Assembly: GCA_017617395.1 (NCBI GenBank)
Contig: JAFZWG010000074.1
Span: forward strand, 30,988-94,987
Direction: 5' to 3'
Origin: Lachnospiraceae bacterium
GTDB taxonomy: Bacteria; Bacillota; Clostridia; Lachnospirales; Lachnospiraceae
Length of the DNA stretch: 64,000 nt
The notes beneath the pieces were generated by a model that worked only from the letters and a program-made list of their open reading frames with translations, was not told the DNA's origin and made no database searches. This document shows positions 17,359-26,963 of the stretch, piece by piece. Within the stretch, counting starts at the first letter, position 1. Each line of letters begins with the position of its first letter. The position numbers and the translations under genes were made by a program.

Positions 17359-18456
17359 TTAAACGTTAAAGCGGAACAAAATGACGTCTCCGTCCTTGAC
17401 TACATACTCCTTGCCCTCGGAGCGGACGAGACCTTTCTCCTTCGCCTGCAGCATGCCGCCGCAGCCCACGAGGTCATCGTACGCAACAACCTCGGCACGG
17501 ATGAAGCCGCGCTCGAAGTCGGTGTGGATCTTGCCGGCCGCCTGCGGAGCCTTCATTCCGCGGGTGATCGTCCACGCTCTCGTCTCGTCGGGTCCGGTCG
17601 TAAGGAAGCTGATCAGTCCGAGCAGGTGATAACTTGCACGGATCAGCTTTTCAAGTCCGGCCTCCTCGAGGCCCATCTCCGTGAGGAACTCCTTGCGCTC
17701 ATCCTCCTCGAGTTCGGAGATCTCCTCCTCGAGTCTCGCGCAGATGACAAATACTTCGGAGCCTTCCTCCTTCGCAAACTCGCGGACTCTCGCAACGTAA
17801 TCGTTGTTCGCACCGTCGTCCGCGATGTCGTCGTCGGATACATTTGCCGCATAGATCACGGGCTTTCTCGTTAAGAAAGAGTAGCCGCGAAGCCAGCCGA
17901 TCTCATCCTCGTCGTCGGTCTCGTAGGCCGAAGCCTTCTGACCGTTCTCGAGGAGTTCCTTGATCTTTTTAAGCATCTCGAGTTCCTTGGCCTGCGCCTT
18001 GTCGTAGCTGGCGCCCTTGGAAACGCGCGCGATTCTTCTCTCCACGGTCTCCAGATCGGCAAATACAAGCTCGAGGTTGATCGTCTCGATATCGCGGATC
18101 GGGTCTACCGAGCCGTCCACATGAATGATGTTCCCGTCCTCAAAGCAGCGAACCACGTGCACGATGGCATCCGTCTCGCGGATGTGGGACAGGAACTGGT
18201 TGCCGAGGCCCTCGCCCTTGCTGGCGCCCTTTACAAGGCCCGCAATGTCCACGAATTCCACGACGGCCGGAATGGTCCGCTTGGACTGGTACATGTCCGT
18301 CAAAACCTGCAGACGGGAGTCCGGCACGGTCACGACGCCGACGTTGGGGTCGATCGTGCAGAACGGATAGTTTGCGGACTCTGCGCCCGCCTTGGTCAAA
18401 GAATTGAAAAGGGTGCTCTTCCCGACGTTGGGAAGGCCCACGATACCGAGTTTCAT
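17359..18456 (-). CDS. ychF: Ribosome-binding ATPase YchF/OLA1
   Basis: YchF is an Obg-like P-loop NTPase that prefers ATP, binds ribosomes and takes part in stress and redox responses. The 365-residue protein opens with [18 protein letters not shown], has a coiled-coil insert and ends with the TGS-like domain ([30 protein letters not shown]). Length fits exactly. It has its own promoter and AAAGGAG site, and is preceded by the rpe terminator, so it starts a new unit with lgt and feoB. Confidence 0.97.
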   Translation of the reverse strand: MKLGIVGLPNVGKSTLFNSLTKAGAESANYPFCTIDPNVGVVTVPDSRLQVLTDMYQSKRTIPAVVEFVDIAGLVKGASKGEGLGNQFLSHIRETDAIVHVVRCFEDGNIIHVDGSVDPIRDIETINLELVFADLETVERRIARVSKGASYDKAQAKELEMLKKIKELLENGQKASAYETDDEDEIGWLRGYSFLTRKPVIYAANVSDDDIADDGANNDYVARVREFAKEEGSEVFVICARLEEEISELEEDERKEFLTEMGLEEAGLEKLIRASYHLLGLISFLTTGPDETRAWTITRGMKAPQAAGKIHTDFERGFIRAEVVAYDDLVGCGGMLQAKEKGLVRSEGKEYVVKDGDVILFRFNV

Positions 18457-18511
18457 GTTGTCATACTCCTTTAAGCTTCCTGCGGCCGTGTGCTTTCACA
18501 CAGCCCATGAT

Positions 18512-18540
18512 ACATTAGCACAAACCGTGCGATTTTTCAA
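18512..18540 (-). promoter_or_regulatory. Promoter of the ychF-lgt-feoB unit
   Basis: On the minus strand TTGAAA (18540-18535), 17 bases, then TAATGT (18517-18512), with TGC forming an extended -10. A short hairpin (GTGTG/CACAC) follows in the leader. Confidence 0.6.
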
Positions 18541-18550
18541 GGAAATCAAG

Positions 18551-18581
18551 AAAATCCGCAGAAGAGTCGCCCCCTCTGCGG
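18551..18581 (-). terminator. Intrinsic terminator after rpe
   Basis: On the minus strand CCGCAGA and TCTGCGG arms (12-base loop) are followed by ATTTTCTTGATTT. It lies 6 bases after the rpe stop and ahead of the ychF promoter. Confidence 0.7.
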
Positions 18582-18586
18582 AATCA

Positions 18587-19267
18587 TCATTTCTCTTCGT
18601 CGGAAAGAATCGTGAGAAACTTTTGTGTATTGGCCGCGATATCGCCGCGGAATACGGCGCTGCCGGCAACGATCGTGTCCGCTCCCGCCGCAAGCACCTT
18701 CGCAACGTTGGCAAGATTGATCCCGCCGTCCACCTCAAGTCTCGGAACGCCCTCGCCTCTCTCGCTGCCGAACACCTCGGCATAGAGCTCACGGACTTCG
18801 CGAAGCTTGTCGTACGTGCCCTCCATGAACTCCTGACCGCCGAAACCGGGGTTGACGGACATGATCAACACCAGGTCGAGCATCTTCACATACGGGCGAA
18901 GCACCGACACCGGCGTCTCCGGGCGGATGGACATTCCCACCTTCACGCCGGCCGCACGGAACGCCCGAAGCGTCCCCGCGACATCGCTGCAGGCCTCAAA
19001 GTGAATCGTGACCAGATCGGCCCCGCTCTCCTTGAATTCCTTCACGTAGCGAACCGGCTCGCGGATCATCAGGTGAACATCCAAGAACATGTCGGTCTCC
19101 TTGCGGATCGACGCAAGCACCGGCATTCCGAAGCTGATGCTCGGAACGAAAAGTCCGTCCATCACGTCGAAATGAAGCGCGTGCGCGCCGCATGCCCGAA
19201 CGATCTTAATCTGCTCGCCGAGTCGATTGAAATCCGCCGCCAGAATGGACGGTGACAACCAATTCAT
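18587..19267 (-). CDS. rpe: Ribulose-phosphate 3-epimerase
   Basis: Rpe interconverts ribulose-5-phosphate and xylulose-5-phosphate in the pentose phosphate pathway. The 226-residue TIM-barrel protein shows LSPSILAADFNRLGEQ, LHFDVMDGLFVPSISFG (metal-binding His and Asp), VDVHLMI-like and VNPGFGGQ motifs, and the EVDGGIN segment near the end. It follows rsgA by 3 bases, as in Bacillus and clostridia. GAGGAG overlaps the rsgA stop. Confidence 0.97.
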   Translation of the reverse strand: MNWLSPSILAADFNRLGEQIKIVRACGAHALHFDVMDGLFVPSISFGMPVLASIRKETDMFLDVHLMIREPVRYVKEFKESGADLVTIHFEACSDVAGTLRAFRAAGVKVGMSIRPETPVSVLRPYVKMLDLVLIMSVNPGFGGQEFMEGTYDKLREVRELYAEVFGSERGEGVPRLEVDGGINLANVAKVLAAGADTIVAGSAVFRGDIAANTQKFLTILSDEEK

Positions 19268-19270
19268 AAT

Positions 19271-20200
19271 CTATTGCTCCTCATGTTTCGGCTTCCGCGA
19301 ATAGATGATTCGCGTGCCGGAAATCTCATCGTACAACAAAAGATAACTGTCGTAGCGCTCGCGCGCGATTTCGCCTTCCTCCACCGCCTGCTTGACGGCG
19401 CATTCGGGCTCCTTTAAGTGTCTGCAATCCGGATAACGGCACAACTCCGCCGCCTTCGTAAACTCCGGAAAATACCCCGCGAGCTCCTCCGGCTTTACCT
19501 CCGGAAGATACAACGAGCTGAAGCCCGGCGTATCGCAAAGATACGTCCCCTCCTCGACAAAGAAGAGCTGCGTGTGCCGCGTCGTCTGCTTGCCACGTTT
19601 GATCTTCTCGCTGAGCTCGCCGATTTCCATGTTAGCTTTGGGCTGCATCACGTTCATGATCGTCGATTTTCCGACGCCCGAGGGCCCTGCCAAAACGGTC
19701 GTCTTCCCGCGAAGCGCACTCCGAAGCTCGTCAAGCGTCGACGGTTCGCTCGCCTGCGTGACGAAAATCCTCGCCCCGCATCCGCGGTACATGTCCGTAA
19801 GCCGTGCAATCTCGCCGTCCTCCGCGAGATCCGTTTTATTAAAGCATACCAGCACCGGCACGTTCTGACGCGCCATCAGGATCAGGAAGCGGTCGAGAAG
19901 GTTCGGATGAAACTCCGGATCCCGCACCGCGCACACGATAAGCGCCTGGTCCACGTTGGCGATCGCCGGGCGAACCAGTTCGTTTCGCCTCTTGAGGATT
20001 CGCAAAATGTGTCCCGACCCGTCCTCCGCGACGGACAACTCGACGTTGTCGCCGATCAGAGGCCGCGTTTTAAGAAACCGCAGATTGCCTCTCGCACTGC
20101 AGTCCACGACACCGCGTCCCTCGACGTAGACTTCGTAAACGCCGCCCACGCCCTTGATGATCTTACCGGTGTTATTCGGTTTCGTCACGCCGCCGGTCAT
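19271..20200 (-). CDS. rsgA: Small-subunit ribosome assembly GTPase RsgA
   Basis: RsgA is a circularly permuted GTPase that aids late maturation of the 30S subunit. The 309-residue protein has an N-terminal OB fold, NKTDL (G4), GPSGVGKSTIMN (G1) and DTPGFS (G3) in the permuted order. The C-terminal zinc site is CRYPDCRHLKEPEC. It overlaps the prkC stop by 4 bases (ATGA). Clustering with PASTA kinase and phosphatase is common in Firmicutes, where RsgA is a known target of such kinases. Confidence 0.96.
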   Translation of the reverse strand: MTGGVTKPNNTGKIIKGVGGVYEVYVEGRGVVDCSARGNLRFLKTRPLIGDNVELSVAEDGSGHILRILKRRNELVRPAIANVDQALIVCAVRDPEFHPNLLDRFLILMARQNVPVLVCFNKTDLAEDGEIARLTDMYRGCGARIFVTQASEPSTLDELRSALRGKTTVLAGPSGVGKSTIMNVMQPKANMEIGELSEKIKRGKQTTRHTQLFFVEEGTYLCDTPGFSSLYLPEVKPEELAGYFPEFTKAAELCRYPDCRHLKEPECAVKQAVEEGEIARERYDSYLLLYDEISGTRIIYSRKPKHEEQ

Positions 20201-22170
20201 GCTCCCTCGTTGCCTTCTCCGCCGCCGGAATTCTCAGCCGGAGCTGTCGTCGGTGTAGCGGTCGGTGCCACAGTCGGTGTCGGCGTAGGCATCGGTGTCG
20301 GCGTTGCCGTCGGCTCCGGACCGTCACTGATGGTCAGAACGACAACCGAATCTCTGTTTACCTTCGGGCCGCCTGCCGCAGGCTCCTGCGAAATGACATC
20401 GCCCTTCTTCACCGTCGAGCTGTATACTCTCTTGGTATCATACTTAAGCTTTGCCGACAGAACTTCCGCCATGGCGTTTACTTCGTTCATGCCGACCACG
20501 TTCGGAACCGTCGTCACTTTCGTGTTGCCGGAGTTGAGGTAAACAACCAGCGTGTCGCCGGCGATGAGTTTCTCTCCCGCCTTCGGCTCCGTCTTGACAA
20601 CAAGGTTGTCATCCACCTCGTCGCTCTCCATCCACATGATGCGGATCGAAAGCTTGTTGCCGATCGTGGAGCGAACCTGCTGCTCGGTGTATCCCTTGTA
20701 GTTGCCGATCGTAATCTGCTCCTTGCCGATACTGAAGATCAGTTTCACGGAGTCGCCCTCGATCAGCGTGCTTCCCGCCTCGGGAATCTGTCCGATTACG
20801 GTACCGGTCTCATAGTCATCGCTGTACTGCGACGAAGGCTCGTACTCGATCTGAAGGTTCATGTTGAACGCCTTGAGCTTATCGATTACGACATTGTAAT
20901 CCTGGCCCTTGTAGCTGGGCATGGTCATCGACTTGACCGCCTCGGTCGGTGTGGGCGTCGCTTCCATCGTGGGCGTCGCCGTCAGGACAAGGCCGGAATT
21001 GCTCGGGAACAGCGTCCAGCCGCCCTTCACGAGCTTGGAGATTGCATATACGGCACCGATGGCCACGGCAAGCACCATAACGATACTTAAAAGAAGCATG
21101 ATCTTCTCCATGTTGCCGCCCATCGAATCGAGATCCTCATCGTCCTCGTCGTCCGCCTCGGCACGGCGGCGCTTCGCCTCCGTGAAGGTCTTCGACGGCC
21201 GCTGCTCCTCGACATCGTCATCGTCGTCGAACGAGTCGTTGTGCGCGGTTGCCGCATGAATCTCGCTCATCTCGCTCGCCGTAAAATTCTTCGTCGGCGA
21301 ATCGTTGACTACCGGCATCATCTTGACGAAATCACCGGTCGGATTGACGATGGCCGCCTTCAGATCGGCGATCAGCTCGGTCGTCGACATGTAGCGACGC
21401 TCGGGCTTCTTCTGCATACATTTTGCGATGATCTTCTCAAGGCTCGGGGTCACCTCCGGATTGATCTCCGAAAGAGGCGTTGCCTCACCCTGGATATGAA
21501 GAAGCGCTACCGAGACGGCATTGTCGCCCGTGAACGGAACACGGCCGGCAAGCATCTCGTACATCGTGACGCCGAGCGAATAGATGTCGCTTCGCTCGTC
21601 GCTGTAACCGCCGCGCGCCTGCTCCGGAGAGAGGTAATGCACGGAACCGATATTCTGCGCCTCATGTGTGGTGGTCGTGGTCGTCGCAGCGCGTGCGATA
21701 CCGAAGTCCGCCACCTTCACCTTGCCTTCCTTGGAAATGATAATGTTCTGCGGCTTGATGTCGCGATGAACCACGTGGTTCTGATGCGCCACATCGAGAC
21801 CCTGCGCAATCTGAATGGCAATGCCGACCGCCTCTTTCAAGTCCAGACGGCCCTTGCGCTCGATAAACCTCTTGAGGGTGATGCCCTCCACGTACTCCAT
21901 CACGAAGTAATGGAGATCCCCCGCGTCGCCGACATCGTATACGCTGACGATGTTCGGATGCGTCAGACCGGCGCACGACTGCGCCTCACCGCGGAATTTC
22001 GTCACGAAATTCTTATCCCCGGAAAATTCCGGCTTCAGAATCTTGATCGCCACATACCGGTTTAAGCGATGGCATTTGGCCTTGTACACGTCCGCCATTC
22101 CGCCCGAACCGATTTTTTCCAGAATCTCATAGCGATCGCCGATAAACGTTCCCGGCTTGATCATACTCAT
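20197..22170 (-). CDS. prkC: PASTA-domain Ser/Thr protein kinase (PrkC type)
   Basis: This membrane kinase senses muropeptides or lipid II and controls wall synthesis, dormancy and stress. The 657-residue protein has a kinase domain at 1-275 (Lys43, HRDIKPQN at 135-142, DFG at 155-157). The activation loop carries six consecutive Thr (163-168) before GSVHYLSPEQARGG. A cytoplasmic linker with acidic runs leads to one helix near residue 360-380. Three PASTA units follow (about 420-625). The tail is built of TPTP-type repeats and ends in a Gly/Glu-rich stretch. The gene lies next to its phosphatase prpC, as usual. Confidence 0.97.
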   Translation of the reverse strand: MSMIKPGTFIGDRYEILEKIGSGGMADVYKAKCHRLNRYVAIKILKPEFSGDKNFVTKFRGEAQSCAGLTHPNIVSVYDVGDAGDLHYFVMEYVEGITLKRFIERKGRLDLKEAVGIAIQIAQGLDVAHQNHVVHRDIKPQNIIISKEGKVKVADFGIARAATTTTTTHEAQNIGSVHYLSPEQARGGYSDERSDIYSLGVTMYEMLAGRVPFTGDNAVSVALLHIQGEATPLSEINPEVTPSLEKIIAKCMQKKPERRYMSTTELIADLKAAIVNPTGDFVKMMPVVNDSPTKNFTASEMSEIHAATAHNDSFDDDDDVEEQRPSKTFTEAKRRRAEADDEDDEDLDSMGGNMEKIMLLLSIVMVLAVAIGAVYAISKLVKGGWTLFPSNSGLVLTATPTMEATPTPTEAVKSMTMPSYKGQDYNVVIDKLKAFNMNLQIEYEPSSQYSDDYETGTVIGQIPEAGSTLIEGDSVKLIFSIGKEQITIGNYKGYTEQQVRSTIGNKLSIRIMWMESDEVDDNLVVKTEPKAGEKLIAGDTLVVYLNSGNTKVTTVPNVVGMNEVNAMAEVLSAKLKYDTKRVYSSTVKKGDVISQEPAAGGPKVNRDSVVVLTISDGPEPTATPTPMPTPTPTVAPTATPTTAPAENSGGGEGNEGA

Positions 22171-22206
22171 AGATTACTCCCAACCTTTCCGGCTACCGAA
22201 GTGCCT

Positions 22207-22929
22207 TTAAATCTTCAACAGGACCAGCGTGATGTTATCCTTGCCGCCGTTTTCGTTGGCCATGTCCACCAACCGGTCCGCGATGTCTTCCACCTCATCA
22301 TATTCGCTCACAAGCTTCAGAATCTCGCTCTCCTCCACCATATCCGAGAGACCGTCGCTGCACAAGAGAACGAAATCTCCCGAATGAACCGTCACCCGGA
22401 AGAAGTCCGGGCTGACGACGCCCTGCGTGCTCAGCGCGCGAAGGACGACATTTTTGTTCGGATGGAACCGGGCCTCTTCTCTTCGAAGCTCCCCGTTCCG
22501 GACCATCTCCGCCACAAGCGAGTGGTCCTGCGTAATCTGCGTGATGCGTTCATTGATCAGATAGAGTCTGCTGTCTCCGATGTTCGAAACCAGCAGCACA
22601 TTGTCCGCTTCCAGCGTCGCTGTCACGAACGTTGTCCCCATACCGTCAAGATCTCTTGCGTTCTTCGCCTTCGCGATCAAATCCTCGTTCGTCTGCCGGA
22701 TTGCCTTCTCGATCGCCTGAATCGGCGTGCGCTCCTTGCTGAAGCGGACCAACTCGGTGAACCGCTCCACACAGAACCGCGCGGCGATATCGCCCGCGTT
22801 CTGTCCGCCCATGCCGTCAGCAACGATGTAGAGGTTTGGCAAAATACCGACTGACGTATCGCTTAGGAAGAACACATCCTGGTTCATGGACCGTTTCCGG
22901 CCCTTGTCAGTCTTACCGATCGCCCTCAT
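22207..22929 (-). CDS. prpC: PP2C-type protein phosphatase (PrpC)
   Basis: This Mn2+-dependent phosphatase removes phosphate from targets of the partner kinase. The 240-residue protein starts MRAIGKTDKGRKRSMNQD and has the PP2C metal motifs VADGMGGQNAGDIAA, GDSRLYL, LCSDGLSDM and GGKDNITLVL. I chose ATG 22929, with AAGGTG upstream and the family's usual start. The longer frame would run into rlmN. It lies 36 bases before prkC in the same direction, which supports the functional pair. Confidence 0.96.
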   Translation of the reverse strand: MRAIGKTDKGRKRSMNQDVFFLSDTSVGILPNLYIVADGMGGQNAGDIAARFCVERFTELVRFSKERTPIQAIEKAIRQTNEDLIAKAKNARDLDGMGTTFVTATLEADNVLLVSNIGDSRLYLINERITQITQDHSLVAEMVRNGELRREEARFHPNKNVVLRALSTQGVVSPDFFRVTVHSGDFVLLCSDGLSDMVEESEILKLVSEYDEVEDIADRLVDMANENGGKDNITLVLLKI

Positions 22930-22934
22930 ACAAT

Positions 22935-23978
22935 TTACACCTTCAACTCCTGTTTGCTCTCCTCGTAGTGCCGCCGCAACTGGCCGCATGCGGCATCGAT
23001 ATCCGAGCCGAGTTCTCTCCTAATAGTAACATGAATTCCTTCGTTTTCAAGCATTTTTTGAAATTGTAAAACATTTTTAACAAGTGAACGGCGGTAATTT
23101 CGCTCCCGAACAGGGTTCACCGGAATCAGATTTACATGCGCCGGATGGCCCCGCAAAAGGCCCGCAAGCTGCTTCGCAAGCGCCGGCGTATCGTTCACTC
23201 CGTCGATCAGGCTGTACTCGAAAGTCATGCGTCTTCCGGTCTTCTCCGCGTAGTACCACGCGGCGTCCATCAGCTCCGGAATCGGATATGCATTTGCCAC
23301 CGGCATGAGCTTTTTGCGAAGCTCGTCATTGGGCGCATGCAGCGAAACCGCCGGCGTGATCGTCAGGTCCTCGTCCGCCAGCTTTCGAAGCATCGGCACC
23401 AGCCCGCAGGTCGAGACCGTGATGTTTCGCTGGCTGATGTGAAGCCCGTTTTCGTCTGTGACCATCCGCACAAACGCCAGCAGATTGTCGTAGTTGTCGA
23501 GCGGCTCGCCCGAGCCCATCACGACGACGTTGTCAACGCGCGTCCCCATGTCCCGGGTGATCGCGTACACCTGCTCGAGCATCTCCGAGGGCGTGAGGTT
23601 CCGCACAAGTCCGCCGAGCGTCGATGCGCAAAATGAGCACCCCATCCGGCAGCCGACCTGCGAGGAGATGCACACGGACACGCCGTGGTGATACTCCATC
23701 CGCACACTCTCGATCACATTGCCGTCCGGCAGGCGGAACAGGTATTTCTTCGTCTCGTCGAGCCTGGAGTCGAGCCGGACTACCTTCGTAAGGACCGTGA
23801 GCGGGTAGCTTTCCGCGAGCGCCTCGCGGAGCGCCTTCGGCAGATTGCTCATCTCGTCGTACGACGTCGCAAGCTGCACGTGCATCCAGGAATAGAGCTG
23901 CTTCGCGCGGTACGCGGGCTGTCCCAGCTCGCGCAGCACGTCCGCAATCTGTGCGATTGTCATGCTCTTAATGTCCAT
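22935..23978 (-). CDS. rlmN: Dual rRNA/tRNA adenine C2-methyltransferase RlmN
   Basis: RlmN is a radical SAM enzyme that methylates C2 of A2503 in 23S rRNA and A37 in some tRNAs. The 347-residue protein has the radical SAM cluster motif CRMGCSFCAST, the GSGEPLDNYDN motif and the C-terminal conserved Cys in DIDAACGQL. These are the hallmarks of RlmN. AAGGAGAG precedes the ATG. It lies between rsmB and prpC in the standard Firmicute order. Confidence 0.97.
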   Translation of the reverse strand: MDIKSMTIAQIADVLRELGQPAYRAKQLYSWMHVQLATSYDEMSNLPKALREALAESYPLTVLTKVVRLDSRLDETKKYLFRLPDGNVIESVRMEYHHGVSVCISSQVGCRMGCSFCASTLGGLVRNLTPSEMLEQVYAITRDMGTRVDNVVVMGSGEPLDNYDNLLAFVRMVTDENGLHISQRNITVSTCGLVPMLRKLADEDLTITPAVSLHAPNDELRKKLMPVANAYPIPELMDAAWYYAEKTGRRMTFEYSLIDGVNDTPALAKQLAGLLRGHPAHVNLIPVNPVRERNYRRSLVKNVLQFQKMLENEGIHVTIRRELGSDIDAACGQLRRHYEESKQELKV

Positions 23979-24004
23979 CCGCTCTCCTTACTCTTTCTTT
24001 ATAT

Positions 24005-25402
24005 TCATTTGGAAAATGCATCCTTCGCCTTCCGGAATCCCGCGACATAAAAGCCGTCCCACCGTCCCGGCTCCGGGAAGATCTGGATCCCGTCGGCCCG
24101 AAGGCCGCTCTTCTGCGCCGGGGATTCCCGCAGTACGGCCGGCAACTGTCCGCGCAGATCAACCGGCGTCAGTCCGAGTTCCGAAGCGATGAATTCGGAC
24201 ATCTCGCGGTTCTCCGCGAGTGCGACCGTGCAGGTCGAGTACGCGAGATACCCGCCCGGCTTTACATATCGAACCGCCTGAGTGAGGATTTCCCGCTGCA
24301 GCTTCGCAAGCGCCGCGATATCCTCGGGGCGGGTTTTCGTCTTGATATCGGGCTTCCGGCCGATGACCCCGAGCCCGCTGCAGGGCACGTCCGCGATTAC
24401 CACATCCGCCCATTCCGAAAGCGACTCATCGTACACAGAGGCGTCCGCCGCCTTGCAGGTGATCCCCGTGAGGCCGACTCTTACTGCCTGCTCGCGGATG
24501 GCGTCAAGCTTTGCCGCGCTTACGTCCCGCGAATCCACCTCGTACGGTCCGCCCAAAGCTGCCAGCCGGTCCGCAGCATGAATCGTCTTTCCGCCCGGTG
24601 CCGCGCACAGGTCAAGAACCTTCATGCCCTTTGCCAGCGGCAACAGATTGCCCGCTAAGACCGCACTCTCGTCCTGCACACTGAACCGCCCCTCCGCGTA
24701 GGCACGGAACTTGGCCGGATTGCCGCTTCCGCCGATCCTCAATGTGTTATACAAAAGCCCCGGTATCGGGTCCGCACCCTCCGCCGTAAGCTGTGAGATC
24801 AACTCCTCCGCCGTTCCCCGGCTCTCGTTGACACGGATCGCGACCGACCCCTCCGCAAGGAATGCCGAGAGCATCGACTCGATGTCCGCCTCCGGAAAAT
24901 CCCGCCTCCACAGAGCCACGATCCATGACGGTACGGAATACTTAAAGCACAGCGCCTCGTCGTAGGACATCGTGTTCGCCGTGTCCTCGAGAAATGCCTT
25001 CGGCCCGCCGCACTCTGCGATGCGCCGAGAAAGCCCTCTCAGCACCCCGTTGACGAAACCCGAAAGCCCCGTGAGCCCTCTTCTCTTCGCCATCGCGACC
25101 GCCTCGTTGCACGCCGCGGACGCAGGCACGCCCGTCAGGAACAACAGCTGGTACGCCGAGAGTCTCAGAAGCTCCCGCACGCGCGCCTTGATCTTCGAAA
25201 CCGGTCTGCCGGCAGCCGCCGCGATCACCGCATCAAGCGTCATCTGCCGCTCCAGCGTGCCGTGGAACAGTCTCGTCACAAACGCGCGGTCCTCCGCCGA
25301 GAGCTCATTTTTCTTGAGCGCGTCGGCAAGCACCTGGTGGCACAGGCCGCCCGCTCCGTTGACCTCCGAAAGCGCGTCCCAAACGATCTCTCTGGCCGTC
25401 AT
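24005..25402 (-). CDS. rsmB: 16S rRNA (cytosine967-C5)-methyltransferase RsmB
   Basis: RsmB (Sun) makes m5C967 in 16S rRNA. The 465-residue protein has an N-terminal NusB-like RNA-binding domain (1-150) and a C-terminal SAM domain. The latter shows VLDLCAAPGGKTIHAA, the VPCSGLGVIGRKPD motif with one catalytic Cys, and YSTCTVALAEN with the other. It overlaps the fmt stop by 4 bases. Order fmt-rsmB-rlmN is typical. Confidence 0.96.
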   Translation of the reverse strand: MTAREIVWDALSEVNGAGGLCHQVLADALKKNELSAEDRAFVTRLFHGTLERQMTLDAVIAAAAGRPVSKIKARVRELLRLSAYQLLFLTGVPASAACNEAVAMAKRRGLTGLSGFVNGVLRGLSRRIAECGGPKAFLEDTANTMSYDEALCFKYSVPSWIVALWRRDFPEADIESMLSAFLAEGSVAIRVNESRGTAEELISQLTAEGADPIPGLLYNTLRIGGSGNPAKFRAYAEGRFSVQDESAVLAGNLLPLAKGMKVLDLCAAPGGKTIHAADRLAALGGPYEVDSRDVSAAKLDAIREQAVRVGLTGITCKAADASVYDESLSEWADVVIADVPCSGLGVIGRKPDIKTKTRPEDIAALAKLQREILTQAVRYVKPGGYLAYSTCTVALAENREMSEFIASELGLTPVDLRGQLPAVLRESPAQKSGLRADGIQIFPEPGRWDGFYVAGFRKAKDAFSK

Positions 25403-26373
25403 ACTTCCTCCCGACTGTCACACAAAACCGTGCCGGGCGTCATTGCGTAGCCGCGCAGATACTCTTCTGCACTCATGCGGCGCTTGCCCTCCGGCTGAAC
25501 CTCCGTCACCGCCAAAAGCCCGTCCCCGGTCATCACCGTAAACTGCGTCTTCGTCACGCCGACAACCGTGCCGGGCACAATGCCGTCCTGCGCTTCGGAA
25601 GCATTTTCCGAAAGATCATCCGCGCAAACCGTCGCCGCCCAGATTTTGAGCATCGCGCCTTCGCGGAACGTGTATGTTCCGGGCCACGGGTTGAAGCCGC
25701 GGATGCGGCGCTCCAAAACTACGGCCGGAAGCGTAAAATCAAGATTTCCCATCTCCTTGGTGAGCTGCTTCGCGTACGGCGTCGTCATCTCGCCCTGCGG
25801 AACTGCCGTAAGCGTTCCGTCAAGGATTCCGGGAATCGCTTCCGCAAGTGCCTCCGCGCCCGCGACCGCAAGCTTGTCGTGCAAAGACCCGCCGGTCTCG
25901 TCCGAAGCGATCGGCACGATCTTTTGCGACAGAATGTCGCCCGTGTCGAGCCCCTCGTTCATGTACATGATCGTAACGCCGGTCTCGCTCTCGCCGTCTA
26001 AGATACTCCACTGAATCGGCGCCGCGCCGCGATACTTCGGAAGAAGCGACGCGTGCACGTTGATGCAGCCGTACTTCGGAATATCCAGGACACTCTTCGG
26101 CAGGATCTGCCCGAACGCCGCCACGACGATCATGTCGGGGGCAGCCTCGCGGATCACTTCCACATTTTCCGGAAGGCGAAGCTTCTCGGGCGTGAACACC
26201 GGAATTCCGTGCGCCACCGCGAGCTCCTTCACGGGCGAGCACGCAAGCGCCTTGCCGCGCCCCTTCGGGCGATCGGGCTGCGTCACCGCCAAAACCACTT
26301 CGTACGGCTCCTCCAAGAGCCGCTCCAAAATTACCGCCGCAATCTCCGGCGTTCCCATATATACTATCCGCAT
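25399..26373 (-). CDS. fmt: Methionyl-tRNA formyltransferase
   Basis: Fmt formylates initiator Met-tRNA with 10-formyl-tetrahydrofolate. The 324-residue protein begins MRIVYMGTPEIAAVIL and holds the family signature INVHASLLPKYRGAAPIQWS with the catalytic Asn-His. A C-terminal OB-like domain binds tRNA (GFNPWPGTYT). I chose ATG 26373, where GGAGGA lies seven bases upstream. It follows def, the enzyme that later removes the formyl group. Confidence 0.97.
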   Translation of the reverse strand: MRIVYMGTPEIAAVILERLLEEPYEVVLAVTQPDRPKGRGKALACSPVKELAVAHGIPVFTPEKLRLPENVEVIREAAPDMIVVAAFGQILPKSVLDIPKYGCINVHASLLPKYRGAAPIQWSILDGESETGVTIMYMNEGLDTGDILSQKIVPIASDETGGSLHDKLAVAGAEALAEAIPGILDGTLTAVPQGEMTTPYAKQLTKEMGNLDFTLPAVVLERRIRGFNPWPGTYTFREGAMLKIWAATVCADDLSENASEAQDGIVPGTVVGVTKTQFTVMTGDGLLAVTEVQPEGKRRMSAEEYLRGYAMTPGTVLCDSREEV

Positions 26374-26423
26374 CGATGCGTCCTCCGTGAACCGTTCTCC
26401 CGAGTCGATCGCCTCCGGCGAAA

Positions 26424-26930
26424 TCACTCGGTTTCCTCTTCGTCCTCCGACTCGTCCCGAAGCTCGGAATTGTCGTACAGACGGCCCTCCACCTTCTCGG
26501 TGTAGAGGTGACCGTCGAGGTGGTCAAGCTCGTGGCACACGGCTCTCGCCAGAAAATCCTCCGCCTCAATCTGCACGCGGTTTCCGTCAAGGTCGGTGTA
26601 CTCCGCCGTCACCTTCTGCGGTCTCGTCACCTGCCCGCTCTTGCCGGGCACACTCAGGCAGCCCTCCCAGCCGGTCTGGGTGCCTTCCGTCGCGGTGATC
26701 ACCGGGTTGATCAAAACAATCGGGCTGTTCTGCTCGGGCGTGACGTCGATCACCACGATCCGCTTCAAAATTCCCACCTGCGGCGCAGCGAGCCCGACAC
26801 CCTCGGCGTCGTACATCGTCTCGATCATGTCCGCGGCGAGATCTTTAATGCGCTGCGTGATCTCCGGAATCTCCTTCGCACGCTTTCCGAGAATCTCCTC
26901 TCCCTGAATGCGAATCTTGCGTAAAGCCAT
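26424..26930 (-). CDS. def: Peptide deformylase
   Basis: Def removes the N-formyl group from nascent proteins. The 168-residue protein has the three conserved motifs: GVGLAAPQ (44-51), EGCLSVP (89-95, metal-binding Cys91) and HELDH (133-137, metal-binding His and catalytic Glu134). The C-terminal tail (about 150-168) is very acidic. GAGGAG precedes the ATG. The order priA-def-fmt-rsmB is common in Firmicutes. Confidence 0.97.
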   Translation of the reverse strand: MALRKIRIQGEEILGKRAKEIPEITQRIKDLAADMIETMYDAEGVGLAAPQVGILKRIVVIDVTPEQNSPIVLINPVITATEGTQTGWEGCLSVPGKSGQVTRPQKVTAEYTDLDGNRVQIEAEDFLARAVCHELDHLDGHLYTEKVEGRLYDNSELRDESEDEEETE

Positions 26931-26963
26931 GTTTCTCTCCTCCTTTTATTCGGAAAATGAATC

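Noticed and set aside
16234-17874. Plus-strand open frame of 546 codons opposite lgt and ychF
   Set aside because: Shadow of two conserved genes, with no family pattern.
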